From positions 1 through 64,000 of the forward strand of contig NZ_JARULC010000002.1 in NCBI RefSeq assembly GCF_029688625.1: 64,000 nucleotides of DNA. The letters run 5' to 3'. Below are positions 1 through 8,368 of the stretch, in pieces (the stretch's first letter is position 1; every line of letters starts with the position of its first letter). Made by a program: the position numbers and the translations under genes. This DNA is from Qipengyuania marincola (GTDB taxonomy: Bacteria > Pseudomonadota > Alphaproteobacteria > Sphingomonadales > Sphingomonadaceae). The notes beneath the pieces are model-generated. The model made no database searches, was not told the origin of the DNA, and saw only the letters and a program-made list of their open reading frames with translations.

Positions 1-258
1 GTGTTGTTCAACAGCGGTGAGTTCGCAGGCAATCCCATGCGCAAGCACATCGAGATTACTGGTCTGGAAGAGCACCACTTCACCCGTTGGCTGGACCACT
101 TCTACGCCACGCTCCGCACGCTCTCGAGCCAACCGGAGTCGATCCGACTGGTTGCCGACCGAGCCCGCGCAATCGCGGACAGTCTCCTGACAGGCATCGC
201 GATCGACAAAACCGGAATTTCGGGGTCAACAGCAGGAAGGAACCTCCCCCATGTTTGA
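1..258 (+). CDS. Group III truncated hemoglobin, C-terminal part (5' end outside window)
   Basis: The open frame enters from the left edge and ends at the TGA at 256-258; only about 85 residues are visible. The visible part contains the pattern GNPMRKH followed by HHFTRWLDHF, which matches the F/G/H-helix end of class III truncated (2/2) hemoglobins, small heme proteins that bind O2 or NO in the cytoplasm. The GTG at position 1 is only the window edge and not a chosen start. The stop overlaps the ATG of the next gene by 8 bp, so the three rightward genes here are probably one transcript. The location next to a cbb3 oxidase operon fits a low-oxygen or NO role, which is inference. Confidence 0.75.
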   Translation: MLFNSGEFAGNPMRKHIEITGLEEHHFTRWLDHFYATLRTLSSQPESIRLVADRARAIADSLLTGIAIDKTGISGSTAGRNLPHV

Positions 259-709
259 ACAACAGACTTTAATTGCGGAAAGCGAGGTTTGTGCAGAAGC
301 GGAAATCAGGGCTCTCGAAGGCCTTCTGCAGCCGCTCTCGGTTGCACCAGTAGCTCCCGCGAATGCGGGCTTTCAGCTCCCGGCCCGGGTCTGGCAGATC
401 ATGCTCTCATGCTACGGCATATTCTTCTTCGCGATATTCTTGGCGACTGGCGGCAGTACGGCGGCGCGCTTCGCGATCGTGGTTTCCGTCCTGTACACTG
501 CAATGTATTTCGGGGTCGCACGCCTGGGTGCGCGTCAAGCGGGGCGTGAAGAGACTTCACCGCTCGATTGCGGTGGAAAGCTTCCAACCTGGACCGGCCC
601 AATGGATCGCAAGGCGGTGTTTGCGCAGGTGCTCGTTGTACCGGCAACAGTCTCTCTGTTCGGGGTCGGCATATTGATCATCGTCCTAGCGGTTGGGCCC
701 GGCGCGTGA
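251..709 (+). CDS. Hypothetical membrane protein in the hemoglobin operon
   Basis: This 152-residue protein is not recognised. It has a hydrophilic N-terminus of about 45 residues, two adjacent hydrophobic segments (about residues 50-68 and 70-90), a polar loop containing LDCGGKLPTWTG, and a third hydrophobic segment near the C-terminus (about 125-148). It is probably a three-pass inner-membrane protein. The ATG at 251 is supported by an AAGGA-type ribosome site about 8 bases upstream and by overlap with the hemoglobin stop. Its stop overlaps the GTG of the DUF1971 gene (GTGA). A respiratory or heme-related role is suggested only by position. Confidence 0.7.
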   Translation: MFEQQTLIAESEVCAEAEIRALEGLLQPLSVAPVAPANAGFQLPARVWQIMLSCYGIFFFAIFLATGGSTAARFAIVVSVLYTAMYFGVARLGARQAGREETSPLDCGGKLPTWTGPMDRKAVFAQVLVVPATVSLFGVGILIIVLAVGPGA

Positions 710-990
710 CACAGTCAGACGAGCTGCCACCAGATGTGGTCAAATACGCCGAAAGTCCGATGTTCACCGCAGCGACTGTTCCAGACAAGCTCACTTCCGA
801 ACACAATCTGAAACCTGATGTTTGGGGTCGACTGTGCGTAGGTGCTGGCTCGGTTGAATTTCACGTTACCGGACCGTCTCCCTCCAAAGCTACCGTCCGC
901 GCAGGAGAAAGTTTGATAATCGAACCGGAGAAGATGCACTTTGTGCGACCGTCTGCTGACGCGCAATTCAAAGTGGATTTCTACCGCTAA
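706..990 (+). CDS. DUF1971 (TehB N-terminal-like) cupin-type protein
   Basis: This protein has 94 residues if the GTG at 706 is used, which overlaps the preceding stop as GTGA. The sequence LPPDVVKYAESPMF near the N-terminus, then a conserved W-G-L block and IIEPEKMHFV, match the DUF1971 family. That family is a short cupin-like fold also found fused to or near tellurite-resistance TehB, and it commonly sits beside globins and hemerythrin-like genes in proteobacteria. A longer frame starts at 568, but that part lies inside the membrane-protein gene and is not needed. Function is unknown; binding of a small ligand in a beta barrel is the family expectation. Confidence 0.75.
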   Translation: MTQSDELPPDVVKYAESPMFTAATVPDKLTSEHNLKPDVWGRLCVGAGSVEFHVTGPSPSKATVRAGESLIIEPEKMHFVRPSADAQFKVDFYR

Positions 991-1087
991 TTCCTTTTGG
1001 CGTTTCCTTTTCCGCGGCTTTAAGACGATGCGGCGTTCCTGCTGATCTGATGGGAACTTGCCGAAGAATAAACCGGCATGCGTGCCG

Positions 1088-1363
1088 CTAGGCGCTGGCG
1101 TCGACCAATGCGTTCGCCTCCCCCGACATTGCGGCGATCCATATGACAATGCAGGCGATCCACCCGGCATTGAACAGAATCAACGCTGTCCAAACAGCAG
1201 CTGGCGTGGCTCTTTTTCGCCCCGGTCCGCGTACCATCTCGCCCGGCCTATCGCCACGGAACAAACGAGCGAGATCGCGTAAATGGAGTAGCAACCAGAT
1301 TCCGGAAGTTAGACTAATGACGGCGAAAAACGCGATTAGAGCAGGAAAGAACCACAGGGGCAT
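1088..1363 (-). CDS. Small two-helix membrane protein downstream of hemN
   Basis: This is a 91-residue protein with a hydrophobic N-terminal helix (about residues 1-25), a basic loop containing RLFRGDRPGEMVRGPGRKR, and a second hydrophobic stretch (about 55-80). It starts at an ATG 24 bases after the hemN stop on the same strand, with AAGGAG just upstream, and so is probably the last gene of the cco-hemN transcript. I do not recognise a family. The topology suggests an inner-membrane accessory protein. It ends about 100 bases from the convergent DUF1971 gene, and I see no clear terminator hairpin between them. Confidence 0.6.
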   Translation of the reverse strand: MPLWFFPALIAFFAVISLTSGIWLLLHLRDLARLFRGDRPGEMVRGPGRKRATPAAVWTALILFNAGWIACIVIWIAAMSGEANALVDASA

Positions 1364-1387
1364 CGAGAAAACTCCTTTAGGACCGCG

Positions 1388-2734
1388 TCATACGGCCGAA
1401 CTGAAACGACGGACAGACTGCGGGCGATATGTATCGAACAAAGCAGCAATTACACGCGCATAGGGTAATCCGGAGGGTGTTATAGACAGAAGGCCTTCGT
1501 TGATTGTCGCAAGATCAAGATCGAGAAATGGTTGCAGAGCATCCAAGAGCTCCCGGTTCATAACTCGCCGGACTTCAGCACTGCCGCGGCACAAGAGTGA
1601 CTCGATCATCTCCCCGCGATGGCGGTCGTCTTCGGTCCGAGTGATGCCAAACGCACTCGTCAGTCGGCTTTGCCCGGCCAGCATTCTGTAACGGCCGCTG
1701 TTCTTTTCGTTCTGCGCCAAGAGCTGCGGGAAGCTACTTACTGCCGAACTGCCAAGCCCGATCAGGACGGGCGACTGATCATCGGTGAAGCCCTGAAAAT
1801 TTCGTCGCAACGTTCCCCCAACAGATGCCAGAGCGAGTGGGTCATCGGGCTTGGCGAAATGATCAAATCCGATCGATCGATATCCCTGCTCTGTAAGCAG
1901 AGCATGACCGAGTTGGGCCATCGCAAAGCGCTGCTCCGAACCTGGTAGCGCATTCCCATCGATGACACGCTGTCGCGCAATCAGATGCGGAACATGAGCA
2001 TAGCCGAAGAGCGCGATGCGGTCCGGACCCATGGCGAGTGTGCGCTGCAGACTATCATTGAGATCTTCCTGCGACTGGTGCGGAAGGCCATACATCAAAT
2101 CGAAATTGAGCGAAGAAACTCCGTATTTTCGGAGAAGATCGGTGCTGTGCTCGATAAGGCTCTCGGGTTGCACGCGTCCAATGGCTACTTGGCAGTGGGT
2201 AGCGAAAGTCTGCACGCCGAGGCTTGCGCGTTGGATGCCCACGCTCCCGATCGCCTCTGCCCATTCTTGCGAGAACGTTCGAGGATCAAGCTCGATCGAG
2301 AAGGTCGGATCATCGATGCTGAAGCATGCGATCAAGCGGTCGACTAGGGTGAGGAATTCGGTCGGGCTAATGGCATTTGGACTACCACCCCCGAATGCAA
2401 TCCGACGCACTGATGCATCACGAGGCAAAATGCTTGATACGAGATCGATTTCGCAAGACAGGGCGTCGAGATAGGATTCGAGACGCTGTCGCTTTCCTGA
2501 TTTGCCGGTGTTGCACCCGCAGTAGAAACATATTTTCTCGCAGAACGGGATATGGACGTAGAGCGAAATGGCGCCGAGCACGCCGCCAAGCGCCTCAGCA
2601 TATTTGGTGGGCGACAGGGGAGCGAACTCGGCCGCTGTGGGATAGCTCGTGTAGCGGGGGACCGGAGTTGCCAGCAGGTCGGGATGATAGGGCCACATGG
2701 CGGACTCTCTGCTCGTATCTGGGACCGCATTCAT
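1388..2734 (-). CDS. hemN: Oxygen-independent coproporphyrinogen III oxidase
   Basis: This 448-residue radical-SAM enzyme decarboxylates coproporphyrinogen III to protoporphyrinogen IX without oxygen, supplying heme in low oxygen. The cluster motif is visible as C65, C69, C72 with the extra C74 (HIPFCEKICFYCGC) typical of true HemN, preceded by the PRYTSYPTA block that HemN shares. Length matches the family (about 450). The ATG at 2734 overlaps the stop of the small upstream gene as ATGA. Placing hemN last in the cco operon couples heme supply to assembly of the heme-rich cbb3 oxidase. Regulation is presumably through the FNR box upstream of ccoN. Confidence 0.95.
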   Translation of the reverse strand: MNAVPDTSRESAMWPYHPDLLATPVPRYTSYPTAAEFAPLSPTKYAEALGGVLGAISLYVHIPFCEKICFYCGCNTGKSGKRQRLESYLDALSCEIDLVSSILPRDASVRRIAFGGGSPNAISPTEFLTLVDRLIACFSIDDPTFSIELDPRTFSQEWAEAIGSVGIQRASLGVQTFATHCQVAIGRVQPESLIEHSTDLLRKYGVSSLNFDLMYGLPHQSQEDLNDSLQRTLAMGPDRIALFGYAHVPHLIARQRVIDGNALPGSEQRFAMAQLGHALLTEQGYRSIGFDHFAKPDDPLALASVGGTLRRNFQGFTDDQSPVLIGLGSSAVSSFPQLLAQNEKNSGRYRMLAGQSRLTSAFGITRTEDDRHRGEMIESLLCRGSAEVRRVMNRELLDALQPFLDLDLATINEGLLSITPSGLPYARVIAALFDTYRPQSVRRFSSAV

Positions 2735-2940
2735 TGCGCTGGATCAATTCGCTTGCGAGAGCAGAGTGCATGACAGCCCTTGCTATGACAGGGAGCGACA
2801 GGTGGAGACTCGCGCATCGGGATCGGAATGCTGATGACGCCGCCACCGCAAAGACGCGCTTCGACGGCCTTGGCAGATATGGGAACAGGCCCGAACGATG
2901 CCGGAAGTAGCGCTAAAAGGGAAAACATACCGGTCCTCAT
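2731..2940 (-). CDS. Small exported Cys-containing protein between ccoS and hemN
   Basis: This is a 69-residue protein with a hydrophobic N-terminal segment (MFSLLALLPASFG, signal-peptide-like) and a short mature part with conserved-looking cysteines (LCGGG, then CHSKGCHALCSRKR). It starts at ATG 2940 overlapping the ccoS stop as ATGA, and its stop overlaps the hemN start as ATGA, so it is translationally coupled on both sides. I have no family name for it. The Cys/His cluster could bind metal or heme in the periplasm, which would suit a cbb3 maturation gene, but that is inference. Confidence 0.6.
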   Translation of the reverse strand: MRTGMFSLLALLPASFGPVPISAKAVEARLCGGGVISIPIPMRESPPVAPCHSKGCHALCSRKRIDPAQ

Positions 2941-3122
2941 CGGGGAGGATCCTCACCCTCGCCTATCGCAGTCCGATCGTCTTCCTCGTCATCGATAAGA
3001 ATGCGGTTTGCCGCACCGTCGAGATCCTCGAACTGGCCGTCGCGCATGGCCCAGAAAAACAGGACAAGCCCGGCGCCACCCAGAAATAGCGCGACCGGAA
3101 TAAGGAAGACCAAGACGTTCAC
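2937..3122 (-). CDS. ccoS: cbb3 oxidase maturation protein CcoS
   Basis: This is a 61-residue protein with one N-terminal transmembrane helix (about residues 3-25, ending FFWAMRDGQFEDLDGAANRIL) and an acidic tail. The helix followed by W-x-x-x-x-G-Q-[FY]-[ED]-D-x-x-x-x-A-x-R-I-L is the CcoS/FixS signature. CcoS is needed for cofactor insertion into cbb3 oxidase. The start is GTG at 3122, overlapping the ccoI stop (GTGA). Position directly after the copper ATPase gene is the standard fixGHIS order. Confidence 0.93.
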   Translation of the reverse strand: MNVLVFLIPVALFLGGAGLVLFFWAMRDGQFEDLDGAANRILIDDEEDDRTAIGEGEDPPR

Positions 3123-5248
3123 GGAGCGTGCCTGACCCGGGCAAGTCTTAGGGAATTGCCAACGACTACCAGCGAGCTGAGAGACATGGCGACCGCAGCG
3201 ACGAGCGGGGTCACGAAACCCGCAAGTGCAAGCGGCACAGCAAGCACGTTATAGCCGATGGCAAATCCGAAATTCTCGCGGACGATGCGCATGGTTCGAC
3301 GGGCGACAACGATGGCTAGGGCAACTGGCATGAGCCTCTTGCCCAGGAAGACCGCGTCTGCTGCCTGTTGGCTCACGTCGCTGGCAGTGCCGGGTGCGAT
3401 GGAAGCATAAGCCGCAGCGAGGGCAGGACCATCGTTGATGCCGTCGCCAACCATCAGCGGGCGGCGTCCAGCGCCCTTCAACTCATCAAGCAGTGCTAGC
3501 TTGGTGTCGGGGCGCATTTCACTCTCGCCCTCAATGCCGAGTTCGCCTGCAAGTGCCAGAACCGGTAACTGGCGATCTCCTGACACGATTTTGCTTTCGA
3601 CACCGAGCGCCCGAAGCTCCCCGAGGGTTTCAATCACATCGGTTCGCACCGGATCAGTGAACGCGATTGCGATGGTTTGCTCTGCGATATGCAGCGAGGA
3701 CGCGAGGCCGGCTTGATCGATATCACCTCGCGCCAATGAAACCGGAGTTTCGCCATGCATCCCGCTGACGCCTCGTCCTCCTGTTTCCGTAATTGCGGTA
3801 AGCGATGCAGCGGAAACGCCTGCCTCTTCCAGGGCGGATGCGATACCTCTGCTCAAGGGATGCCGACTAGCCTGCGCTAATCCTAGTGCGATGGCTTTCT
3901 GTTCATCTGTCAGATGATCGAGGCTGGGGACCGGCTCTCCAAGCGTCAACGTGCCGGTCTTGTCGAACAATGCCATATCGACTTCCGCCAGCCGCTCGAG
4001 CGCACTTCCATCCTTAACCAGCACTCCCCTTTTTGCGAGCGCTCCTGACGCCACGACTTGAGCAGCCGGGACCGCCAGTCCCATTGCACAAGGACATGTG
4101 ATGATGAGCACCGCGATAGCGATCACCAGCGACTGGTGCCAACCCGCCCCCGCGATCATCCATCCTACAAACGCCAGCAGCGCAAGCGTATGGACGGCAG
4201 GCGCATACAGACGGGACGCGCGGTCGGCGATGCGGACATATTGACTACGCGACTGACCCGCTTCATCCATCAGACGCGCGATCTCGGCAATCGCAGTATC
4301 GGACGAAGCGGCGGTCACCCTGACGCGGATCGGATCTCCGAGATTGATTGCCCCGGCGTAGACCGTGTTTCCCTCTGCCGCAGCCTCTGGCGTGCTTTCA
4401 CCAGTAAGCATTGCATTGTCGATCGAAGTTTTTCCCTCTTCGATGACGCCATCGGCAGCCAGCGCTTCACCTGCAGCAACGAGCATGAGCATTCCAGGCT
4501 CGAGATCTTGCGCGGCAATGGTTTGGCTTGATCCATCAGCCTTCAGGACCCTCGCTGACTTGCCCATCCGCGAAAGGAGCGCGCCTATGCCTGCACGCGT
4601 TTTATTACGCATGGTTGCGTCGAGCGCGCGACCACAAAGCAGGAAGAAAAGCAGCATGACCGCGCTGTCGAAATAGGCATGCTCGCCGCCAGTTGTGGTC
4701 TCATAGACACTTAGCCCGGTCGCCAGCAGGACTCCGATCGAGATCGGCACATCCATGTTGGTCCGGCGATACCGCAGGGCCATGGCTGCGCTGGAAAAGA
4801 AGGGGCGCCCTGCATAGGCGACCACCGGCAATGCGATCAGAGCTGAGAGCCAGTGAAACAGTTCGCGCGTCACTCCGCCCGCGCCCGACCAGACGCTTAC
4901 AGAAAGCAGCATGATATTCATCATGCCGAACCCTGCCACGGCAAGCGAGCGCAGGAGCATACGCCTTTCAGTATCGTCTTGGCCTAGTGGATTCGCCTCG
5001 GCGATTTGAGCCTCGAAACCGATCTTTCGAATGGCATCGACAAGATCGCCCGCATCGAGCGCCCTGTCGTGCCGGACAGCCACCCTCTTGGCGGACAAAT
5101 TGACGCGCGCTGCCTCGATACCGTCGAGCTCTTGCAAACCGCGTTCTATCTTGGCGATGCAACCTGCGCAGCGCATACCGGGAACGGTGAACCGGCTATC
5201 GATCAGGCCAGGGCGCTCAGGAATATCTAGGGTTGCCGGGGCGTTCAC
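3119..5248 (-). CDS. ccoI: Copper-exporting P1B-type ATPase for cbb3 assembly (CcoI/FixI)
   Basis: This 709-residue P-type ATPase delivers copper across the inner membrane for the CcoN CuB site. In order there are an N-terminal metal-binding domain with GMRCAGC (residues 24-30), membrane helices, TGES (282-285), the CPC ion motif (385-387), the phosphorylation motif DKTGT (429-433), the SRHPL motif of P1B pumps (461-465) and GDGIND (601-606). All catalytic motifs are intact. The start is GTG at 5248, overlapping the ccoH stop. Genomic linkage to ccoGHS separates it from general copper-efflux CopA. Confidence 0.95.
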   Translation of the reverse strand: MNAPATLDIPERPGLIDSRFTVPGMRCAGCIAKIERGLQELDGIEAARVNLSAKRVAVRHDRALDAGDLVDAIRKIGFEAQIAEANPLGQDDTERRMLLRSLAVAGFGMMNIMLLSVSVWSGAGGVTRELFHWLSALIALPVVAYAGRPFFSSAAMALRYRRTNMDVPISIGVLLATGLSVYETTTGGEHAYFDSAVMLLFFLLCGRALDATMRNKTRAGIGALLSRMGKSARVLKADGSSQTIAAQDLEPGMLMLVAAGEALAADGVIEEGKTSIDNAMLTGESTPEAAAEGNTVYAGAINLGDPIRVRVTAASSDTAIAEIARLMDEAGQSRSQYVRIADRASRLYAPAVHTLALLAFVGWMIAGAGWHQSLVIAIAVLIITCPCAMGLAVPAAQVVASGALAKRGVLVKDGSALERLAEVDMALFDKTGTLTLGEPVPSLDHLTDEQKAIALGLAQASRHPLSRGIASALEEAGVSAASLTAITETGGRGVSGMHGETPVSLARGDIDQAGLASSLHIAEQTIAIAFTDPVRTDVIETLGELRALGVESKIVSGDRQLPVLALAGELGIEGESEMRPDTKLALLDELKGAGRRPLMVGDGINDGPALAAAYASIAPGTASDVSQQAADAVFLGKRLMPVALAIVVARRTMRIVRENFGFAIGYNVLAVPLALAGFVTPLVAAVAMSLSSLVVVGNSLRLARVRHAP

Positions 5249-5694
5249 GACAGGTGCTCTTCAGTCGCCCAAGTCTGGCCATCCTCGGACGAGATTCTCA
5301 AGCGGACAATCCAACGTCCCGCATCGAGCGGCTCGAGCGACACGTGATTGCCCGGGGTCGCCTCAATGAAACTCAGGGTCGTGGTTTCCGCCTGCCCAAG
5401 GGGCCGGCGAGCCACGGCGGTGACGGTGGCGCCAGCCGGCACCGAAGCAGTCTTGATCAAAAGATGCCCGTTCTCGCTCTGGGTCATCTCGACCATCCAA
5501 CCCAGAGCTTCTTGCTTCTCCGCCGCGTCTAGCCAGTCGTTGAATTCCTGGCTTGCGACATAGGAGTTCTCGACGATTACGCCGCCAAAGCCGCGAACGG
5601 CAAGCGTGGCCATGAACAAGTTAACCGCGATGATGATGGCAAAGCCAGACACGATGATAGTCGCCGCATGCTTGCCGGTAAATTCGCGCTTCAC
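5245..5694 (-). CDS. ccoH: FixH/CcoH family cbb3 assembly protein
   Basis: This 149-residue protein has one N-terminal membrane helix (about residues 11-35) followed by VRGFGGVIVENSYVASQEFNDWL, the FixH signature region, and a periplasmic beta-rich domain. FixH/CcoH interacts with CcoN and the assembly complex. The GTG start at 5694 overlaps the ccoG stop as GTGA, and its own stop overlaps the ccoI GTG. Both ends are therefore translationally coupled, which is consistent with stoichiometric assembly factors. Confidence 0.92.
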   Translation of the reverse strand: MKREFTGKHAATIIVSGFAIIIAVNLFMATLAVRGFGGVIVENSYVASQEFNDWLDAAEKQEALGWMVEMTQSENGHLLIKTASVPAGATVTAVARRPLGQAETTTLSFIEATPGNHVSLEPLDAGRWIVRLRISSEDGQTWATEEHLS

Positions 5695-7301
5695 TGCTCA
5701 CCTCCGGGCGTATCGAACCGCGTTTCGGTTGTCGCCGACTCTTGCTGCTCGTCGCGCGAGGTCACTCTGAAATTGAACTCTTGCGTCGAAGTGCCCTCCG
5801 GCGCGATGACATAAGCGCGAACCGAGAGGACCTGATCGGCAGGGACCGTCTTGATCTGCGAGCGCGCGGCATCGTCTCGTCCGATCGTATCGGTCCACAT
5901 AAGTGCGCCAGGCAGCCCCTCGACAGCGATCTCCATTTCGCGCGGGCGGCTCTCCATGTTGCGCAGTTTGAGCGTGTAGGAATTTCGCACCGACCCGTCG
6001 CTCATTAGGATGTAAGGCGGGTTACGGTCGGGCGAAACCGAGACACCGACATGGCTGCGCACACCTAAGGCAAACAGCATGGCAAGGCCGACACTGCCCC
6101 AGATCAGGAAGTAAGCTATGGTCCTTGGTCGAAAAATTGCCTTCCAAGGCGAACGCGTGGGTTCGCCGTTCGCCTCGTGTTCGCAATCTTCCAGCGTTGC
6201 ATAGTCGATGAGGCCGCGTGGTCTGCCGATATCTGCCATAACCTTGTCGCACGCATCGATGCAGAGCGCGCAGGTGATGCAACCAATCTGTGGACCCTCG
6301 CGAATGTCGATGCCAGTGGGGCAGACAGCGACGCATTGCAGACAGTCGATGCAATCGCCGAACTTGCCGGGGTTCTTCTGCGCCTTCTTGACGCTGCCGC
6401 GTGGTTCGCCGCGCCAGTCCTTGTAAGTCACCAGCAGCGACTTCTCATCCATCATCGCGGTCTGGATGCGGGGCCAGGGGCACATGTAAATACAGACCTG
6501 CTCGCGCATGAAGCCGCCGAGCGTAAAGGTGGTAAGGGTCAGGATGGCGACAGTGATGTATGCGGTCGGCGCAGCCTCGCCCGCCCAGAAGTCTCGCACC
6601 AATGTTGGGGCATCGGCGAAATACATGATCCATGCACCGCCCGTCCAAAAGCTGATGATGAGATAGATGGTGTATTTGAACGTGCGCTTCGAAAATTTCT
6701 TCGGTCCCAGTGGCGCGGCATCGAGCCTCATGCGCGCGTTACGATCGCCGTCGACGAAACGATCCACATGTTGGAACAGGTCTGTCCAGACAGTCTGCGG
6801 GCAAGCGTATCCGCACCAGGCGCGTCCAACCGCACTCGTCACGAGGAACAGGCCAAGTGCGGCCATGATCAGAAGACCGGCGACGTAGTAGAACTCGTGT
6901 GGCCAGATCTCGATGCCGAACATGTAGAAACGACGATTCGCCAGATCGACAAGCACCGCTTGGTCGGGTGCATAAGGACCACGATCCCAGCGGATCCAGG
7001 GCGTGCCGTAGTAGACCGCCAAAGTAACTAACATGACGAACCATTTGAAACGCCGGAAAGGCCCGTCGATCCGCTTGTTGTGGACCTTTGTGCGCTTCTC
7101 GAACAGTTTCGTCGGCAGGTGCTGTCGCGGCGGCTCGTGCGGTTCGTGGCGTAGAGTCGTTGCTTCCGGTTCGGCTACGGCGCTCGATACCGGCTCGTTC
7201 GTCTTCGCCCGTCCGTCCTCAACGACAACCGACCAGTCACGCTCCTCGCCCTCGCGGCGAGGAGGAACGCTCGACGCGCGACTGGGATCACGGCTCTTCA
7301 T
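5691..7301 (-). CDS. ccoG: cbb3 oxidase accessory iron-sulfur protein CcoG
   Basis: This is a polyferredoxin-like membrane protein of 536 residues from ATG 7301. It has several transmembrane helices, a membrane-proximal CGYACPQTVW motif, two [4Fe-4S] motifs (CIDCLQCVAVCP and CITCALCIDACD) and a C-terminal FixG Ig-like domain. CcoG has been described as a cupric reductase supporting copper delivery to CcoN. The frame stays open upstream to 7532, but that extension runs antisense-like through the end of ccoP. I chose ATG 7301, which has GGAGG just upstream and overlaps the ccoP stop by 14 bases. Confidence 0.93.
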   Translation of the reverse strand: MKSRDPSRASSVPPRREGEERDWSVVVEDGRAKTNEPVSSAVAEPEATTLRHEPHEPPRQHLPTKLFEKRTKVHNKRIDGPFRRFKWFVMLVTLAVYYGTPWIRWDRGPYAPDQAVLVDLANRRFYMFGIEIWPHEFYYVAGLLIMAALGLFLVTSAVGRAWCGYACPQTVWTDLFQHVDRFVDGDRNARMRLDAAPLGPKKFSKRTFKYTIYLIISFWTGGAWIMYFADAPTLVRDFWAGEAAPTAYITVAILTLTTFTLGGFMREQVCIYMCPWPRIQTAMMDEKSLLVTYKDWRGEPRGSVKKAQKNPGKFGDCIDCLQCVAVCPTGIDIREGPQIGCITCALCIDACDKVMADIGRPRGLIDYATLEDCEHEANGEPTRSPWKAIFRPRTIAYFLIWGSVGLAMLFALGVRSHVGVSVSPDRNPPYILMSDGSVRNSYTLKLRNMESRPREMEIAVEGLPGALMWTDTIGRDDAARSQIKTVPADQVLSVRAYVIAPEGTSTQEFNFRVTSRDEQQESATTETRFDTPGGEQ

Positions 7302-8199
7302 CGACCTCCACCGCAGGATCTTCAGCGACCTCGACGAATTCTTCGCCGCCGCCGAGAGACCACACATAGGCCGATAGCATCTTGATCGTGACCGGATCGA
7401 GACGTCCACTCCAGTGCGGCATGCGACCCATTTTCGGGTTGAGAATTTGAGTGCGCAACTGCTCTGGTGAGCTCCCATAGAGCCAGATGGCATCGTTAAG
7501 GCGCGGCGCACCAAGCTCACGATTTCCCTCACCTGAAGGTCCGTGACAAACGGAGCAGTTGTCTTGGTATAGCTGAGCTCCGGAAGCGGTCGACGTCGCC
7601 TTCCCGCTTAAGGAAAGAACGTGATTTGTGACTGCAGTGAGCTGGTCTGAATCAAACGCTCCTTCGAATGGAGGCATAACGCTCATTCTTGTATCGTCGA
7701 CGCCGGGTGCGCGAATGCCGTTTACGAGCGTGTATTCGATGGCTTTAATATCTCCGCCCCAGAGCCAGTCATCATCGTTGAGATTGGGATAGCCAAGGGT
7801 CTGGCTGCCGGCCGCTCCCGAGCCGTGGCATTGCGAACAATGGACCTGAAAAGCAGACCGGCCACCAGCCACTGCCTGCCCAAACAGTTCGCTGTTCTCT
7901 GGCAAGCGTTCGATCGGAATGCGCGCGAGCTCTTCGCGCACGGTGGCCCGCGCTTGATCGACAACGCTCATCTCTTCGGCGAGCTCTCCGCGGCTGCTCC
8001 AGCCGAGCACGCCTTCGGTTGCTTTGTTGACCAGCGGCCATGCAGGATAGAGGATCACGTAGATCACCCCCCAGACAATCGTCGCGTAGAGGGACCAGAG
8101 CCACCAGCGCGGCATCGGCGTATCGAGTTCTTCGATGCCGTCCCATTCGTGTCCGACAAATTCCGTGCCGGTTGGCTCGTCGATGCGCTTATTTGCCAT
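7288..8199 (-). CDS. ccoP: cbb3-type cytochrome oxidase subunit III, diheme cytochrome c CcoP
   Basis: This 303-residue protein has one N-terminal membrane helix (PRWWLWSLYATIVWGVIYV) and two periplasmic cytochrome c domains with CSQCH and CSVCH heme-attachment motifs. It relays electrons to CcoO and CcoN. I prefer ATG 8199 over an upstream in-frame ATG at 8226. A GGGGAG ribosome site precedes 8199, and the ccoQ stop overlaps it (ATGGCAAATAA). Axial methionines are available in the PPFEG-type loops. Length and order are normal for the family. Confidence 0.95.
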   Translation of the reverse strand: MANKRIDEPTGTEFVGHEWDGIEELDTPMPRWWLWSLYATIVWGVIYVILYPAWPLVNKATEGVLGWSSRGELAEEMSVVDQARATVREELARIPIERLPENSELFGQAVAGGRSAFQVHCSQCHGSGAAGSQTLGYPNLNDDDWLWGGDIKAIEYTLVNGIRAPGVDDTRMSVMPPFEGAFDSDQLTAVTNHVLSLSGKATSTASGAQLYQDNCSVCHGPSGEGNRELGAPRLNDAIWLYGSSPEQLRTQILNPKMGRMPHWSGRLDPVTIKMLSAYVWSLGGGEEFVEVAEDPAVEVDEEP

Positions 8200-8368
8200 C
8201 TGGGCGCTCCCCGGTTTCTCCATCATTGAATATCGAACGCGCCGCTTCCTGATTGCGTTGCTTTGCGCCGGGACGAAACACCCAGAGGCAAAGGCCGAGA
8301 AACAGAAACAGTAGGGCGACGAGGCCGTAGCTATCGGCGAAGTGGCGCAACTGGTCGTAGAGGCTCAT
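8189..8368 (-). CDS. ccoQ: cbb3 oxidase small subunit CcoQ
   Basis: I translated this 59-residue gene by hand: it starts [16 protein letters not shown] and ends RPDGK. One membrane helix ([18 protein letters not shown]) is followed by a short polar tail with KQRNQEAA, the usual CcoQ/FixQ layout. The ATG at 8368 overlaps the ccoO stop (ATGA) and the TAA overlaps the ccoP start. CcoQ stabilises the CcoNOP core. It is easily missed because it is under 60 codons. Confidence 0.93.
   Translation of the reverse strand: MSLYDQLRHFADSYGLVALLFLFLGLCLWVFRPGAKQRNQEAARSIFNDGETGERPDGK

Noticed and set aside
5698..7532. CcoG starting at 7532
   Set aside because: The extra 77 residues are antisense-like within ccoP and do not match CcoG; ATG 7301 with GGAGG is a better start.
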